Source: Euzebyella saccharophila
Lineage (GTDB): Bacteria > Bacteroidota > Bacteroidia > Flavobacteriales > Flavobacteriaceae
NCBI RefSeq assembly: GCF_014855495.1
Contig: NZ_JACYFJ010000001.1
Span: 930,001-994,000 of the forward strand
DNA: 64,000 bases
Reading direction: 5' to 3'
A program made the position numbers and the translations under genes. Below, piece by piece: positions 8,508 through 17,825 of this stretch (position 1 is its first letter; the number at the start of each line of letters is the position of its first letter). A model generated the notes under the pieces. That model was not told the origin of the DNA. It saw only the letters and a program-made list of their open reading frames with translations, and did no database searches.

Positions 8508-9878
8508 TTACACGAAGAAAGTCTCGGGATTATAGCCTAAATAGGTCACCTCAAACTCCTTGAATTTAATTCCATATTGCTCCAGTTCCGCTAAAATAGG
8601 CTCATACACTTCGCTCTGCAAAGGTATTTGCACCCCTGGCGACGTGATTTTTCTGTTTAAAATGGCCAAAGTGGCCATGGCAACTGGCAGGCCTACCGTC
8701 TTGGCCATGGCGGTATGGGTTCTGTTCTCCCCAGTTACAACCATGTTGGAGTCTATTTGATGTTTTTCGCCATTCAGTTCATAACCAAATTTGTGGTACA
8801 TGACTATCATATCCTTATCGTCATCGTCAAGGCTCCAACTATCCTCTAAAATATATTGGAGCATCTGTGCCGGACTGGCTTTGGTGAGCGGTATTTTTTT
8901 CTCAGCATTAAAAAGGTCAAGCTCCAGAAGTTTTTCCCACATAATGTCATCTTGGTCAATTTTTAAATAGTGCCGTAGTTTTAATTCTACCGAATCTGTT
9001 GGTGAATAGGGCAAGAACAGGTTTGTAAAGTCACGGTAAGACATTCCCTGTGAATTTTCAACCTCATAGCCATCATCGGTCATGCCTAATTGTACGAACA
9101 AATTCCAGGCTTTTGAGAAACCTACGCGTCTTAGGGTGCCCCTATAAAGCGTCAAAGCATCCTGCAATCCGTATGCTTCGCGATATTTGAGTGAATCACG
9201 GTTGGCATATCCCTCAAAACGACCATAGTCCTCAATATCGAAAAATTCGGTACGTCTAAACAGCCTATGGTAGGGAATATACTTGTAAGTGTCTTCTTGA
9301 ATGAATTTGGCCGCTCCGCCCTGTCCGGCAAGAACAACATTTCTAGGGTTCCAAGTAAATTTGTAGTTCCAGAGGTTGGTATCGCTTTCGGGGGCGACCA
9401 ATCCACCTGTGAACGACTCAAAAAGTAACATCTTTCCGCCTTGATTGCGAATACGGTCAATTACTTGCATGGCACTCATATGGTCGATGCCAGGGTCGAG
9501 CCCTATCTCATTCATAAATATGAGTCTCTTATCCTTTACTTCTTGCGATAGTTTTTTCAGTTCAGGGCTTACGTACGAAGCAGTAATCAAGTGTTTGTTG
9601 AATTGAAGACAATCTTTTGCGACCACCAAATGCAAATGGGCCGGAAGCATTGAGACCACAATGGTACTTTTTTGAACCTGCTCTTTTCTCATGGCATCAT
9701 TAAAAATATCAAGCTTAACCACTTTGCACAAGGGATGGTTCTTTATCTGATCGGGAATGTAATCGGGTTTTAGGTCGCCAATGGTGATTTCTAATTGTTC
9801 CGTGGCGGATTTTTCTAAAAAATAATCAAGCAAGTAAGAGGTAGATTTACCAGCCCCTAGAACCAAGATTTTGCGCAT
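8508..9878 (-). CDS. Saccharopine dehydrogenase family protein
   Basis: NAD(P)-dependent enzyme of the saccharopine dehydrogenase (LYS9-like) family, acting in lysine metabolism in most relatives. The 456-residue protein starts with a Rossmann fold (MRKILVLGAGKSTSYLLDYF) and continues with VVSMLPAHLHLVVAKDCL and the substrate-domain signature MNEIGLDPGIDHMSAM. The C-terminal catalytic domain includes TGENRTHTAMAKTVGLPVA. Length is normal for the glutamate-forming type. Pairing with an Lrp-type regulator immediately downstream supports an amino-acid role. Whether it makes or breaks saccharopine cannot be told from sequence. Confidence 0.87.
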   Translation of the reverse strand: MRKILVLGAGKSTSYLLDYFLEKSATEQLEITIGDLKPDYIPDQIKNHPLCKVVKLDIFNDAMRKEQVQKSTIVVSMLPAHLHLVVAKDCLQFNKHLITASYVSPELKKLSQEVKDKRLIFMNEIGLDPGIDHMSAMQVIDRIRNQGGKMLLFESFTGGLVAPESDTNLWNYKFTWNPRNVVLAGQGGAAKFIQEDTYKYIPYHRLFRRTEFFDIEDYGRFEGYANRDSLKYREAYGLQDALTLYRGTLRRVGFSKAWNLFVQLGMTDDGYEVENSQGMSYRDFTNLFLPYSPTDSVELKLRHYLKIDQDDIMWEKLLELDLFNAEKKIPLTKASPAQMLQYILEDSWSLDDDDKDMIVMYHKFGYELNGEKHQIDSNMVVTGENRTHTAMAKTVGLPVAMATLAILNRKITSPGVQIPLQSEVYEPILAELEQYGIKFKEFEVTYLGYNPETFFV

Positions 9879-9956
9879 AGGCCTTTATTTTTGTGGAAGA
9901 TTGTATAACTAAATGCAATAATCGTTATAAATATAAAAAATAATATCTTTGATGTT

Positions 9957-10343
9957 ATGAACAAAACAATTTGTCTCTCAGGAATTTTGTTCGGAATGCT
10001 CTCCGTAATTATTGGTGCCTTCGGTGCCCATGGTCTAGAAAAAGTGTTAAATGCAGAAGCTTTGCAAACTTTCGAAACAGGAGTTAAATACCAAATGTAC
10101 CATGCCTTGCTGCTTATTTTGGTGTCGGTAATTCCTAAAATTAGTGCAAAAGCGAAAAAGGCCATTTTTTGGCTTTTACTGATCGGAATTATTTTCTTCT
10201 CATTCTCCATCTATTTTTTGGCGACCAATGATTTAACTGCTTTTGATTTTAAAACTATTGGTTTCGTTACGCCTATAGGTGGCTCTTTATTGATTGCCGC
10301 CTGGGGTGTGTTTGGTTACCATGTATATAAAAGCTTCGACTAG
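9957..10343 (+). CDS. DUF423 family membrane protein
   Basis: A 128-residue integral membrane protein of the DUF423 (YgdD/YwdK) family; function unknown. Family features are an N-terminal segment with SGILFGMLSVIIGAFGAHGLE, then KYQMYHALLLILVS, and a C-terminal GFVTPIGGSLLIAAWGVFGY. There are four predicted membrane helices (about 5-22, 45-62, 68-88, 103-122). It is divergent from the saccharopine dehydrogenase gene and 34 nt upstream of pckA on the same strand, so it may share the pckA transcript. Confidence 0.88.
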   Translation: MNKTICLSGILFGMLSVIIGAFGAHGLEKVLNAEALQTFETGVKYQMYHALLLILVSVIPKISAKAKKAIFWLLLIGIIFFSFSIYFLATNDLTAFDFKTIGFVTPIGGSLLIAAWGVFGYHVYKSFD

Positions 10344-10377
10344 AGGAAACTTTTAAACTATAGATAAACTCAACTAC

Positions 10378-11994
10378 ATGAACAACTTAAAACAGCGTAA
10401 GCAGCGAATTTCATTGAAGTCGTTTGGCATTAAACACCATGATTTCCATTATCAGCTCACCGCCGATGAATTGCATGAAATTACTTTGGAAAAAGGTATG
10501 GGTCAAGAGGCCTCTTCCGGGGCACTTGCCATTAAAACCGGTGAATTTACCGGGCGGTCGCCAAAAGACCGCTTTATAGTAAAAGACAATATTACCGAAG
10601 GCCAAGTGTGGTGGGGCGATATCAATATTCCTTTTTCCCCAGAAAAGTTTGATGCCCTTTATGAGAAGGTCATTGAATATCTCAATCAAAAAGAACTGTT
10701 CGTTCGAGATTGCTATGCCTGTGCCGATCATAATTACCGTATGGACATTAGGGTAATCAACGAATACCCATGGTCAAATATGTTTGCATACAATATGTTT
10801 ATAAGGCCCAACGAAGAAGAACTAAAGAATTTTGACCCAGAGTGGACGGTTATTAATGCACCCGGGTTTATGGCCGATGCCGAGGTAGATGGCACCCGTC
10901 AGCATAATTTTGCCATTCTTAACTTCACCAAGAAAATTGCTTTGATCGGTGGTACGGGTTATACGGGTGAAATCAAAAAAGGAATCTTTTCTGCGCTCAA
11001 TTTCATTTTACCGGTGGAAAAAAATACCCTTCCCATGCACTGTTCTGCCAATGTGGGTAAAAAGGGAGATACCGCTATCTTTTTTGGACTATCGGGAACG
11101 GGAAAGACCACCCTTTCTACCGATGCTTCCCGAAAATTGATTGGTGATGACGAGCACGGTTGGAACAATGAAAATGCCGTTTTTAACTTCGAAGGAGGCT
11201 GTTACGCCAAGGTCATTAATCTATCTCAAGAAAACGAACCTGAGATTTATGGCGCCATTAAGAAAGGGGCTATTTTGGAGAATGTGATGATGGATGCGGA
11301 AGGCGTAGTCGATTTTGTTGATACGTCCATCACACAAAATACGAGGGTAAGTTATCCCATTTACCATATTGATAATGTACAGCGACCTTCCATTGGTAAA
11401 AACCCAAAAAACATTTTTTTCTTGACTGCGGATGCCTTTGGGGTGCTGCCTCCCATTTCAAAATTGACCCCAAGCCAGGCAGCCTATCATTTTATTTCTG
11501 GATATACGGCGAAAGTGGCTGGCACTGAAGCAGGGGTTAAAGAGCCCATACCTTCGTTTTCTGCCTGTTTTGGAGCACCTTTCATGCCTTTACATCCTGC
11601 AAAATATGCCGAAATGCTCAGCAGAAAGATGCAGGAAGCGAAAGTGAATGTCTGGTTGGTCAATACAGGGTGGACAGGCGGACCGTATGGAGTGGGTACA
11701 CGAATGAAATTAAAATATACCCGTGCCATGGTCAATGCTGTTTTAAATGGCGATTTAGGACTGTACAATTACGACGATTACCATATACATTCCGTTTTTG
11801 GCGTGGCCCAACCTAGGGAGTGCCCTGGGGTGCCTACCAGTGTTTTGAGTCCTCGAGCCACTTGGAACGATGACGAGGCCTATTACACCACGGCTTTTAA
11901 GTTGACCAACGCCTTTAGGGAAAACTTTAAAAAGTTTGAGGCCTATGCCAGTGAAGAAATTAGACGTGGCGGCCCACAACGGTACGCTTTTTAA
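10378..11994 (+). CDS. pckA: Phosphoenolpyruvate carboxykinase (ATP)
   Basis: First committed step of gluconeogenesis: oxaloacetate plus ATP gives PEP, CO2 and ADP. The 538 residues fit the ATP-dependent family (~540). Motifs seen are FTGRSPKDRFIV (substrate Arg), the PEPCK-specific MHCSANVGKKGDTAIFFG, the kinase-1a P-loop GLSGTGKTTLS (residues 237-247), the metal-binding LIGDDEHGW, and NVWLVNTGWTGGPYG. All catalytic motifs are intact. A strong hairpin terminator follows 18 nt after the stop. Confidence 0.97.
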   Translation: MNNLKQRKQRISLKSFGIKHHDFHYQLTADELHEITLEKGMGQEASSGALAIKTGEFTGRSPKDRFIVKDNITEGQVWWGDINIPFSPEKFDALYEKVIEYLNQKELFVRDCYACADHNYRMDIRVINEYPWSNMFAYNMFIRPNEEELKNFDPEWTVINAPGFMADAEVDGTRQHNFAILNFTKKIALIGGTGYTGEIKKGIFSALNFILPVEKNTLPMHCSANVGKKGDTAIFFGLSGTGKTTLSTDASRKLIGDDEHGWNNENAVFNFEGGCYAKVINLSQENEPEIYGAIKKGAILENVMMDAEGVVDFVDTSITQNTRVSYPIYHIDNVQRPSIGKNPKNIFFLTADAFGVLPPISKLTPSQAAYHFISGYTAKVAGTEAGVKEPIPSFSACFGAPFMPLHPAKYAEMLSRKMQEAKVNVWLVNTGWTGGPYGVGTRMKLKYTRAMVNAVLNGDLGLYNYDDYHIHSVFGVAQPRECPGVPTSVLSPRATWNDDEAYYTTAFKLTNAFRENFKKFEAYASEEIRRGGPQRYAF

Positions 11995-12012
11995 GGAAGC
12001 CTTAGAAATGAA

Positions 12013-12042
12013 AAAAGCCTGTCAGTCGACAGGCTTTTATGT
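12013..12042. terminator. Terminator between pckA and hemD
   Basis: An 11-bp stem (AAAAGCCTGTC / GACAGGCTTTT, 4-nt loop) with A-tract on the left and T-tract on the right. It lies between the convergent pckA (plus) and hemD (minus) genes and can work for both. Confidence 0.85.
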
Positions 12043-12062
12043 TATTTCTCACAGTTATAACC

Positions 12063-12809
12063 TTATTTCTTGTTCACTGTGGTGATGTACTTCTGAAGTG
12101 CCATGGTCATTGAAGGCGTTTCTGGTGTTGGCGCCTTGATGTCAATTCTTAGGCCTGCATCAGTAGCCGCCGAAACCGTTGAATTACCAAAAACCGCAAT
12201 TCGGGTATCGTTTTGTTCAAAATCAGGGAAGTTCTTTAAAAGAGACTCAATCCCAGAAGGACTAAAGAAAACTAAAATATCGTAATAAACATTCCTTAGG
12301 TCAGACAGGTCGCTTATGACCGTCTTGTAGAAAATACCACGTTTCCACTCTACGCCAACTTCGTCCAATGTTGCAGGAATTATATCCTTTAAAACATCTG
12401 AGGAAGGAAGCAAAAATTTCTCGTTCTTGTACTTTTTGAACAAGGGCACCAAATCCGGGAAGTTTCTTTGCCCTACATAAATCTTACGTTTACGGTAAAC
12501 TACGTATTTCTGTAGGTAATAGGCAACAGCTTCGGACTGGCAAAAATATTTCATGGAGTCCGGCACTTTAAAGCGCATCTCCTCTGCTAATCTAAAGAAG
12601 TGGTCTACCGCATTTCTACTCGTAAGGATGATGGCGGTAAAATTCTTTAAATCAATCTTTTGTTGACGGACGTCTTTTGCATCAACCCCCTCAACATGGA
12701 TAAAAGGCCTAAAATCGACTTTGACTTTTTCCTTGTCAATCAGCCTTGAATAAGGCGAGTTTTCCATTTTCGGTTCCGGTTGTGAGACCAAAATCGTCTT
12801 TACTTTCAT
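12063..12809 (-). CDS. hemD: Uroporphyrinogen-III synthase
   Basis: Cyclises hydroxymethylbilane to uroporphyrinogen III in heme synthesis. The diverged two-domain protein shows VKTILVSQPEPK at the start, AIILTSRNAVDHFF (first-domain signature), FLLPSSDVLKDIIPATL, and VFFSPSGIESLL with AVFGNSTVSAATDAGLR in the second domain. The ATG at 12809 (MKVKTILV) is chosen over one 9 nt earlier because it begins directly at the conserved strand; length is 248 residues. It follows the DUF4271 gene by about 10 nt in a three-gene minus-strand operon, a common Flavobacteriaceae order. Confidence 0.88.
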   Translation of the reverse strand: MKVKTILVSQPEPKMENSPYSRLIDKEKVKVDFRPFIHVEGVDAKDVRQQKIDLKNFTAIILTSRNAVDHFFRLAEEMRFKVPDSMKYFCQSEAVAYYLQKYVVYRKRKIYVGQRNFPDLVPLFKKYKNEKFLLPSSDVLKDIIPATLDEVGVEWKRGIFYKTVISDLSDLRNVYYDILVFFSPSGIESLLKNFPDFEQNDTRIAVFGNSTVSAATDAGLRIDIKAPTPETPSMTMALQKYITTVNKK

Positions 12810-12819
12810 ATAAGTCAAA

Positions 12820-13476
12820 TTATAGTTTTAGATAACTACCAATTATAATGAACGGGGAAATTTCAAGTGCGCAAAGGTACAAAATAAAATAGAAAAAATA
12901 GTTGGTGATAAATTTTTGATGATTCCTCAGCACTGTGGCCCAACCGATTATATTAATTAGAAGAATAATTAAAATTGACGCATATACGACAACGATTGAG
13001 TTTTTTACTACATATACCATTAGCAAATTCGCAATGAACATGACGAGCCCGCTGTAGTTTAAATATGACAATTTTTTAAAAATTAACTCTCCAATGGTAC
13101 GGCTGGAACCAAAAATGAATCCATTACTCAATTGCAACGCCATTTTAATTAATAAGAATCCAACAATACATCCTAGGATAATAGGGAACATAAAAGGATA
13201 TTCATCATTGGGTTGGGCAATAAGTACCTGTCTTGCCAGATATACGAAAAGGGCAAAATTCAAGGTTTGGAAGATGCTGAAAAATATATGGAACCAACTA
13301 ACCAGCTTTTCCTTTTTATTGTACATAAAGATGTACTTATTGTTAAACGGGAGGATTATGAAATTCATGAACCTCGCATAGAACAATCTTTTGGCCAGTA
13401 CAAGAAACACTAGGCTACATATTAGTACCAGAGTCATCCAATCTGCTGTGCCGGCTGTTCTTAAAATAGGTTCCAT
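12820..13476 (-). CDS. DUF4271 domain membrane protein
   Basis: A 218-residue protein with about six hydrophobic segments (around 13-30, 60-80, 90-110, 135-152, 158-178, 190-212), matching DUF4271, a Bacteroidota family of unknown function commonly encoded beside hemD. Its ATG overlaps the stop codon of the upstream glycosyltransferase by one base (TAATG), which implies translational coupling. There are no catalytic motifs. Placement suggests an envelope function, but this is inference. Confidence 0.82.
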   Translation of the reverse strand: MEPILRTAGTADWMTLVLICSLVFLVLAKRLFYARFMNFIILPFNNKYIFMYNKKEKLVSWFHIFFSIFQTLNFALFVYLARQVLIAQPNDEYPFMFPIILGCIVGFLLIKMALQLSNGFIFGSSRTIGELIFKKLSYLNYSGLVMFIANLLMVYVVKNSIVVVYASILIILLINIIGWATVLRNHQKFITNYFFYFILYLCALEISPFIIIGSYLKL

Positions 13477-15140
13477 TATTCAAATTTTGTATTGGTGCCG
13501 TTGATACCATAAAGCAAATCGTTTTCAGAAATGCCTATTCTAAAATACGTTGCATTGTCCATGTTTGGTTTAGGAAACTTGAATTTAAATGCTACGGTAT
13601 CTTTGGAAATCAATTGCTTGGTTTGTGATTCTGCGGGAATTGCCTTTAGGGCAAAACGGTCCACTACATCCTTTGTGGGATTTAAATAGGCAATATTGAA
13701 TTTTATTTTATCCAAACTTATGTTTTCATCATATGGATTGTACACTCTAAACGTTTGTTCTTTTTCAGTATTCAAGGAAATAGGTTCTTCCACTAGGGTC
13801 TTTAATTTTCTATAGGACTCAAAATTATCTATAAACTGCCCATAATACATTTTTCCGTCTCCCTTGGGCAGTTCCATATCGGCACCAGTGGCACGCTTAG
13901 AAACATATAAAACTTTTTGATGCTGTAGGGTACTCTCAGAGTTGTCAATGGAATATTGATTACGCCTGTACATAAAATTATTCAGTGAAAATGTGGGAAC
14001 CCCACTATAGAAAGCGTACATGGGGGCATTTCTATAGGAATTTTCAAAGACTACGGGCATATCCCCAATTTTTTCCTGTATGCCTGAAATCCATTCCTTA
14101 TTCCCATGTGTTTCATAATAAATTGGGGAAATGGGTTCGTAAATTAGCCCCACTCTTAGATACAGTATGAGAACGCCATTAATGATTCCTGTAATGTAAA
14201 TCCACTTTCGAATCTTAGCGTTGGCGATTATTTGCTTAAAGGTTAAAATAGCCAATGGAACGGTAATTACAATTATCCACTGCGTTTGTATCCTCCTGTT
14301 AAAGCTAGAAACAAAGAAGAACAGAATGATACCGTAGGTTAAAAAAAGTAACGCCTTGGTCAAGCGGTCCGTAGATTTCGTTTTGAATAGGGATTGGTAG
14401 ACCCATGGAAAGGTCAGGCCAAAAACGGCTATAAGATTTACAAAAAAGCCTAAGGTATATTTAGTGAAATTGTAAGGGTCATTTGGCCTATCGAACAAGT
14501 GGTATTTGATGGTGACAAAATCATTCTCAAACAACCATATAAAATGGGGTGTATAGCAAAACAACGCCACCAAAACGCCCAGCCAGGCATATTTGTTGGT
14601 AACCAATTTTATATTGGAAAATAGTACAAAGAAAATAACCAGGGCCGCATGGTATTTACTATACATTAACCCGGCCATTGTGATACCTAAAAACAGACCC
14701 CAGAGCCAATTGTTCTGTTCAAGAAAACGTTTATATGTATAAAGGAAAAATGCCGTAAAAAAAAGTAAGGGCGTATCCGGTAAAGTAAAGAATCCATAGG
14801 CATTTAATAATGCCATAGAAAATAACAAGACGAAAAAATGGGGAACATAGTCCCTTTTTTTAGGGTGGTCTATAGACATCCAGATAATGGCGAACATTCC
14901 AGTAGAAAGAAGACAACTTACAAACCTCACTCCTAATTCTCCCTCAAAAAGGAATCCGCTCAATTTTACCATGAGGGCTACCAACGGGGGATGGTCAAAA
15001 TAGCCCCAGCTAAGGTTTTGGGCGTAGTGCCAATAATAGGCCTCATCAAAAATCAATGGAGTTAATGCCGATTGAATTACATTAAGAATAAAAATGAGTC
15101 CTAGTAATATTAAAAAAAGACGTGGAAATTTGGAGTTCAT
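13476..15140 (-). CDS. GT39-type membrane glycosyltransferase (ArnT/PMT-like)
   Basis: Polytopic GT-C glycosyltransferase that transfers a sugar from a polyprenyl-phosphate donor to a periplasmic acceptor. The 554-residue protein starts with a membrane segment followed by the first-loop catalytic Asp-Glu pair (D32-E33 in LIFDEAYYWH) and DHPPLVALMV, the GT39 hallmark. About ten further membrane helices follow, then a C-terminal soluble domain from about residue 350. A polyprenol-phosphate-mannose-synthase-like gene diverges just upstream and could supply the donor lipid; that link is inference. It is the first gene of the operon with DUF4271 and hemD. Confidence 0.87.
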   Translation of the reverse strand: MNSKFPRLFLILLGLIFILNVIQSALTPLIFDEAYYWHYAQNLSWGYFDHPPLVALMVKLSGFLFEGELGVRFVSCLLSTGMFAIIWMSIDHPKKRDYVPHFFVLLFSMALLNAYGFFTLPDTPLLFFTAFFLYTYKRFLEQNNWLWGLFLGITMAGLMYSKYHAALVIFFVLFSNIKLVTNKYAWLGVLVALFCYTPHFIWLFENDFVTIKYHLFDRPNDPYNFTKYTLGFFVNLIAVFGLTFPWVYQSLFKTKSTDRLTKALLFLTYGIILFFFVSSFNRRIQTQWIIVITVPLAILTFKQIIANAKIRKWIYITGIINGVLILYLRVGLIYEPISPIYYETHGNKEWISGIQEKIGDMPVVFENSYRNAPMYAFYSGVPTFSLNNFMYRRNQYSIDNSESTLQHQKVLYVSKRATGADMELPKGDGKMYYGQFIDNFESYRKLKTLVEEPISLNTEKEQTFRVYNPYDENISLDKIKFNIAYLNPTKDVVDRFALKAIPAESQTKQLISKDTVAFKFKFPKPNMDNATYFRIGISENDLLYGINGTNTKFE

Positions 15141-15273
15141 TATCGTTCCGATAACCGTTTTTTTGGGTGGTGTTCGCTTATATAACGGCCAAAATTACAA
15201 ATTATGATGCTGCAATGAAGGCTAAAAATTTCACAATTAGAAGGTAGATTCACCGCAACAGCCTTTAAAATGC

Positions 15274-15281
15274 TATTTTTG
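15274..15281 (+). promoter_or_regulatory. Candidate -7 box (TATTTTTG) for the GT2/pyrC operon
   Basis: Exact TAnnTTTG match 20 nt before the GT2 start at 15301, in the divergent region between two glycosyltransferase genes. No clear -33 element. Confidence 0.4.
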
Positions 15282-15300
15282 CCCAGTTATCAACCACTGC

Positions 15301-16029
15301 ATGACGGATTGCCTAGTAATTATACCAACTTATAACGAAATTGAGAATATTGAAGCCATCATTAGGGCCGTATTCTCATTGAATAAGGAATTTCATGTTC
15401 TTATAGTGGATGACAACTCTCCAGATGGAACTTCCAAAAAGGTGCTGGAAATGCAAAATGAATTTGCTAATTCCCTTTTTTTAGAAGTAAGGACTGAGAA
15501 ATCGGGGTTGGGAACGGCATATATCCACGGTTTTAAATGGGCTATAGAAAGGAGGTATGACTACATTTTTGAAATGGATGCCGATTTCTCCCACAATCCG
15601 GAAGATTTGCCTCGGCTTTATCGGGCTTGCCTTAACGGTGCGGATGTTTCCGTGGGTTCCCGATATAAAAAAGGGGTAAATGTTGTAGATTGGCCATTAT
15701 ACCGTGTTTTGTTATCCTATGGCGCTTCTTTTTATGTGAAAATGATAACGGGGATGCGCGTTCATGATCCAACTGCCGGTTTTGTATGTTATAAAAGACA
15801 CGTGCTCGAAAATATTAATCTAGACTCGGTTCGGTTTGTTGGATATGCCTTCCAGATAGAAATGAAATTTAGGGCCTATCTAAAGAATTATCATATCGAG
15901 GAAATCTCTATTATTTTTAGGGATCGGGTAAAAGGAAAGTCAAAAATGAATTCGGCTATCATCAATGAAGCGGTAGTGGGAGTTTTTATGATGAAAATGC
16001 GAAGCCTTTTTCAAAAAAGTAAATTTTAG
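15301..16029 (+). CDS. Polyprenol monophosphomannose synthase-like GT2
   Basis: Family 2 glycosyltransferase resembling dolichol-phosphate mannose synthase; expected to move mannose from GDP-mannose to a polyprenyl phosphate at the cytoplasmic face. The 242 residues show the nucleotide-binding start LVIIPTYNEIENI, VDDNSPDGT, the metal-binding DADFSHNPEDLP, and RVHDPTAGFVCYKRHVL. The C-terminus (FRDRVKGKSKM) is the usual DPM1-like ending with no membrane anchor. One base separates it from pyrC. The divergent GT39 enzyme could use its product. Confidence 0.9.
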   Translation: MTDCLVIIPTYNEIENIEAIIRAVFSLNKEFHVLIVDDNSPDGTSKKVLEMQNEFANSLFLEVRTEKSGLGTAYIHGFKWAIERRYDYIFEMDADFSHNPEDLPRLYRACLNGADVSVGSRYKKGVNVVDWPLYRVLLSYGASFYVKMITGMRVHDPTAGFVCYKRHVLENINLDSVRFVGYAFQIEMKFRAYLKNYHIEEISIIFRDRVKGKSKMNSAIINEAVVGVFMMKMRSLFQKSKF

Positions 16030-16030
16030 G

Positions 16031-17365
16031 ATGAAAAGAACACTAATAAAGAACGCCCACATAGTTAATGAGAATACTATTGTTGCAGGTGATGTACTCA
16101 TAGAAGGTGATAGGATTGAACGAATAGATAGGGACATCAGTAGTGAAAATGCCCAAGTGATAGATGTAAACGGAAATCATTTGTTTCCTGGGATTATAGA
16201 TGATCAAGTGCATTTTAGGGAACCAGGCCTAACCCACAAAGGTGATATAGCCTCTGAAAGTAGGGCCGCAGTTGCTGGGGGAATCACCTCTTATATGGAA
16301 CAGCCCAATACCAATCCACAGACAGTCACTCTAGAAAAACTCGAAGAGAAATTTGCCATGGCTACCAATAGGAGTCATGCCAATTATTCCTTTCTATTTG
16401 GCGGTACCAATGATAATTTGGAAGAAATAAAGCGCTTGGACAAAAAGGCTTGTTCCGGGGTGAAGTTGTTTTTAGGGTCTTCTACAGGTAATATGTTAGT
16501 GGATGATGAAGAGGTTATCGAGAAGATTTTTAGTAGTACCGAAATGGTAATTTCGGCCCATTGTGAAGATGAGGGTACCATTAGGTCCAATTTAGCCTTA
16601 TATAAAGAAAAATATGGTGATGATATTCCCGTCAAATATCATCCTTTGATAAGAAGCGAAGAGGCTTGTTATCTTTCATCAAGTAAGGCAATTGAACTTG
16701 CCCAAAAAACGGGTGCCCGTTTACATGTCTTTCATTTATCTACCGGAAAAGAAACTTCTTTGTTCAGAAATGATATTCCCCTAAAGGATAAAAAAATTAC
16801 GGCAGAGGTTTGTATTCATCATTTATGGTTTTCAGATGAGGATTATAATACGAAAGGGACACTGATCAAATGGAATCCCGCAGTAAAAACGGCGGAGGAT
16901 AGGGCCCAGTTATGGGAGGCGTTGTTAGATGATAGGTTAGATGTTATAGCAACCGATCATGCGCCACACCAATGGCAAGAAAAGGATAATGTCTACACCA
17001 AAGCACCGTCTGGAGGTCCATTAGTGCAGCATGCCCTGCCGGCCATGTTGGATAAGCATAAGCAAGGATTTATTTCCTTGGAGAAAATTGTGGAAAAAAT
17101 GTGCCACAACCCAGCTATCCTTTTTGATTTGGATAAGCGAGGATACATTAGGGAAGGATATTATGCAGATGTAGCCATCGCCGATCTGAAAAGCAGTTGG
17201 ATGGTGGATAAAAATAATATAGCCTATAAATGCGGATGGTCTCCTTTTGAAGATCATACCTTTGGTTCTCAAATTACACATACTTTTGTGAACGGGCATT
17301 TGGCATACGAGAATGGGCGTTTTTCTGAAGAAGCGCAAGGAAGGCGATTAGCTTTTGACCGATAA
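16031..17365 (+). CDS. pyrC: Dihydroorotase
   Basis: Zinc amidohydrolase of pyrimidine synthesis, carbamoyl-aspartate to dihydroorotate. Its 444 residues show DDQVHFREPGL near the N-terminus, VKLFLGSSTGNM (candidate carbamylated Lys), ISAHCEDE, VFHLSTGKE and ATDHAPHQ, in family order. The first metal motif is QVH instead of the usual HxH; the same substitution is, to my knowledge, common in Bacteroidota dihydroorotases. It starts 1 nt after the GT2 stop and its end lies 13 nt before the DUF4296 start, so the three genes are one operon. Confidence 0.92.
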   Translation: MKRTLIKNAHIVNENTIVAGDVLIEGDRIERIDRDISSENAQVIDVNGNHLFPGIIDDQVHFREPGLTHKGDIASESRAAVAGGITSYMEQPNTNPQTVTLEKLEEKFAMATNRSHANYSFLFGGTNDNLEEIKRLDKKACSGVKLFLGSSTGNMLVDDEEVIEKIFSSTEMVISAHCEDEGTIRSNLALYKEKYGDDIPVKYHPLIRSEEACYLSSSKAIELAQKTGARLHVFHLSTGKETSLFRNDIPLKDKKITAEVCIHHLWFSDEDYNTKGTLIKWNPAVKTAEDRAQLWEALLDDRLDVIATDHAPHQWQEKDNVYTKAPSGGPLVQHALPAMLDKHKQGFISLEKIVEKMCHNPAILFDLDKRGYIREGYYADVAIADLKSSWMVDKNNIAYKCGWSPFEDHTFGSQITHTFVNGHLAYENGRFSEEAQGRRLAFDR

Positions 17366-17378
17366 ATTCAATATTTCA

Positions 17379-17825
17379 ATGGCTTACTGGAAAAAGATAG
17401 CATTTCTTGTTTTGATTCTTTCCGCAGTCTCCTGTAATGAAAAATTATTGGAGAAGCCGGAAAACCTTATTGATAGAGGTAAAATGGTCGTGATTTTAAA
17501 AGATGTGGCTGTTTTAAACGCGGCAAAGACTACGAATATAAGCGTATTGAGGGAAAATAATGTAGATATTATGAACTATCTCTACCGTAAGCATGATATA
17601 GACAGTTTACAATTTGTGGAAAGCGATAAGTATTATGCCTCCCTTCCCGAAGAGTACAAATCAATTTATCAAGAGGTAGAATCCAGTTTGGAAAAAGACC
17701 AAAATGCTTTTAAAGATGCCAAGGAGGTTAGGGACAGTCTTAGAAGAATAGAATTGGAGGAAAGGCAGGCACGCGTGCAAAGAACTAAGGATTCTCTTCA
17801 AGAAATTTCCGGGAGCAAAAAGTGA
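17379..17825 (+). CDS. DUF4296 lipoprotein
   Basis: Small lipoprotein of the DUF4296 type, found downstream of pyrC in many Flavobacteriaceae; function unknown. The ATG at 17379 (MAYWKKIAFLVLILSAVSC) gives a clean lipobox with Cys at about residue 19; an upstream in-frame ATG at 17355 would overlap pyrC and is less likely. The mature part is charged and helical, with Glu/Arg-rich coiled-coil character after residue 100. Its last 41 nt overlap the 3' end of the convergent epimerase gene. Confidence 0.78.
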   Translation: MAYWKKIAFLVLILSAVSCNEKLLEKPENLIDRGKMVVILKDVAVLNAAKTTNISVLRENNVDIMNYLYRKHDIDSLQFVESDKYYASLPEEYKSIYQEVESSLEKDQNAFKDAKEVRDSLRRIELEERQARVQRTKDSLQEISGSKK

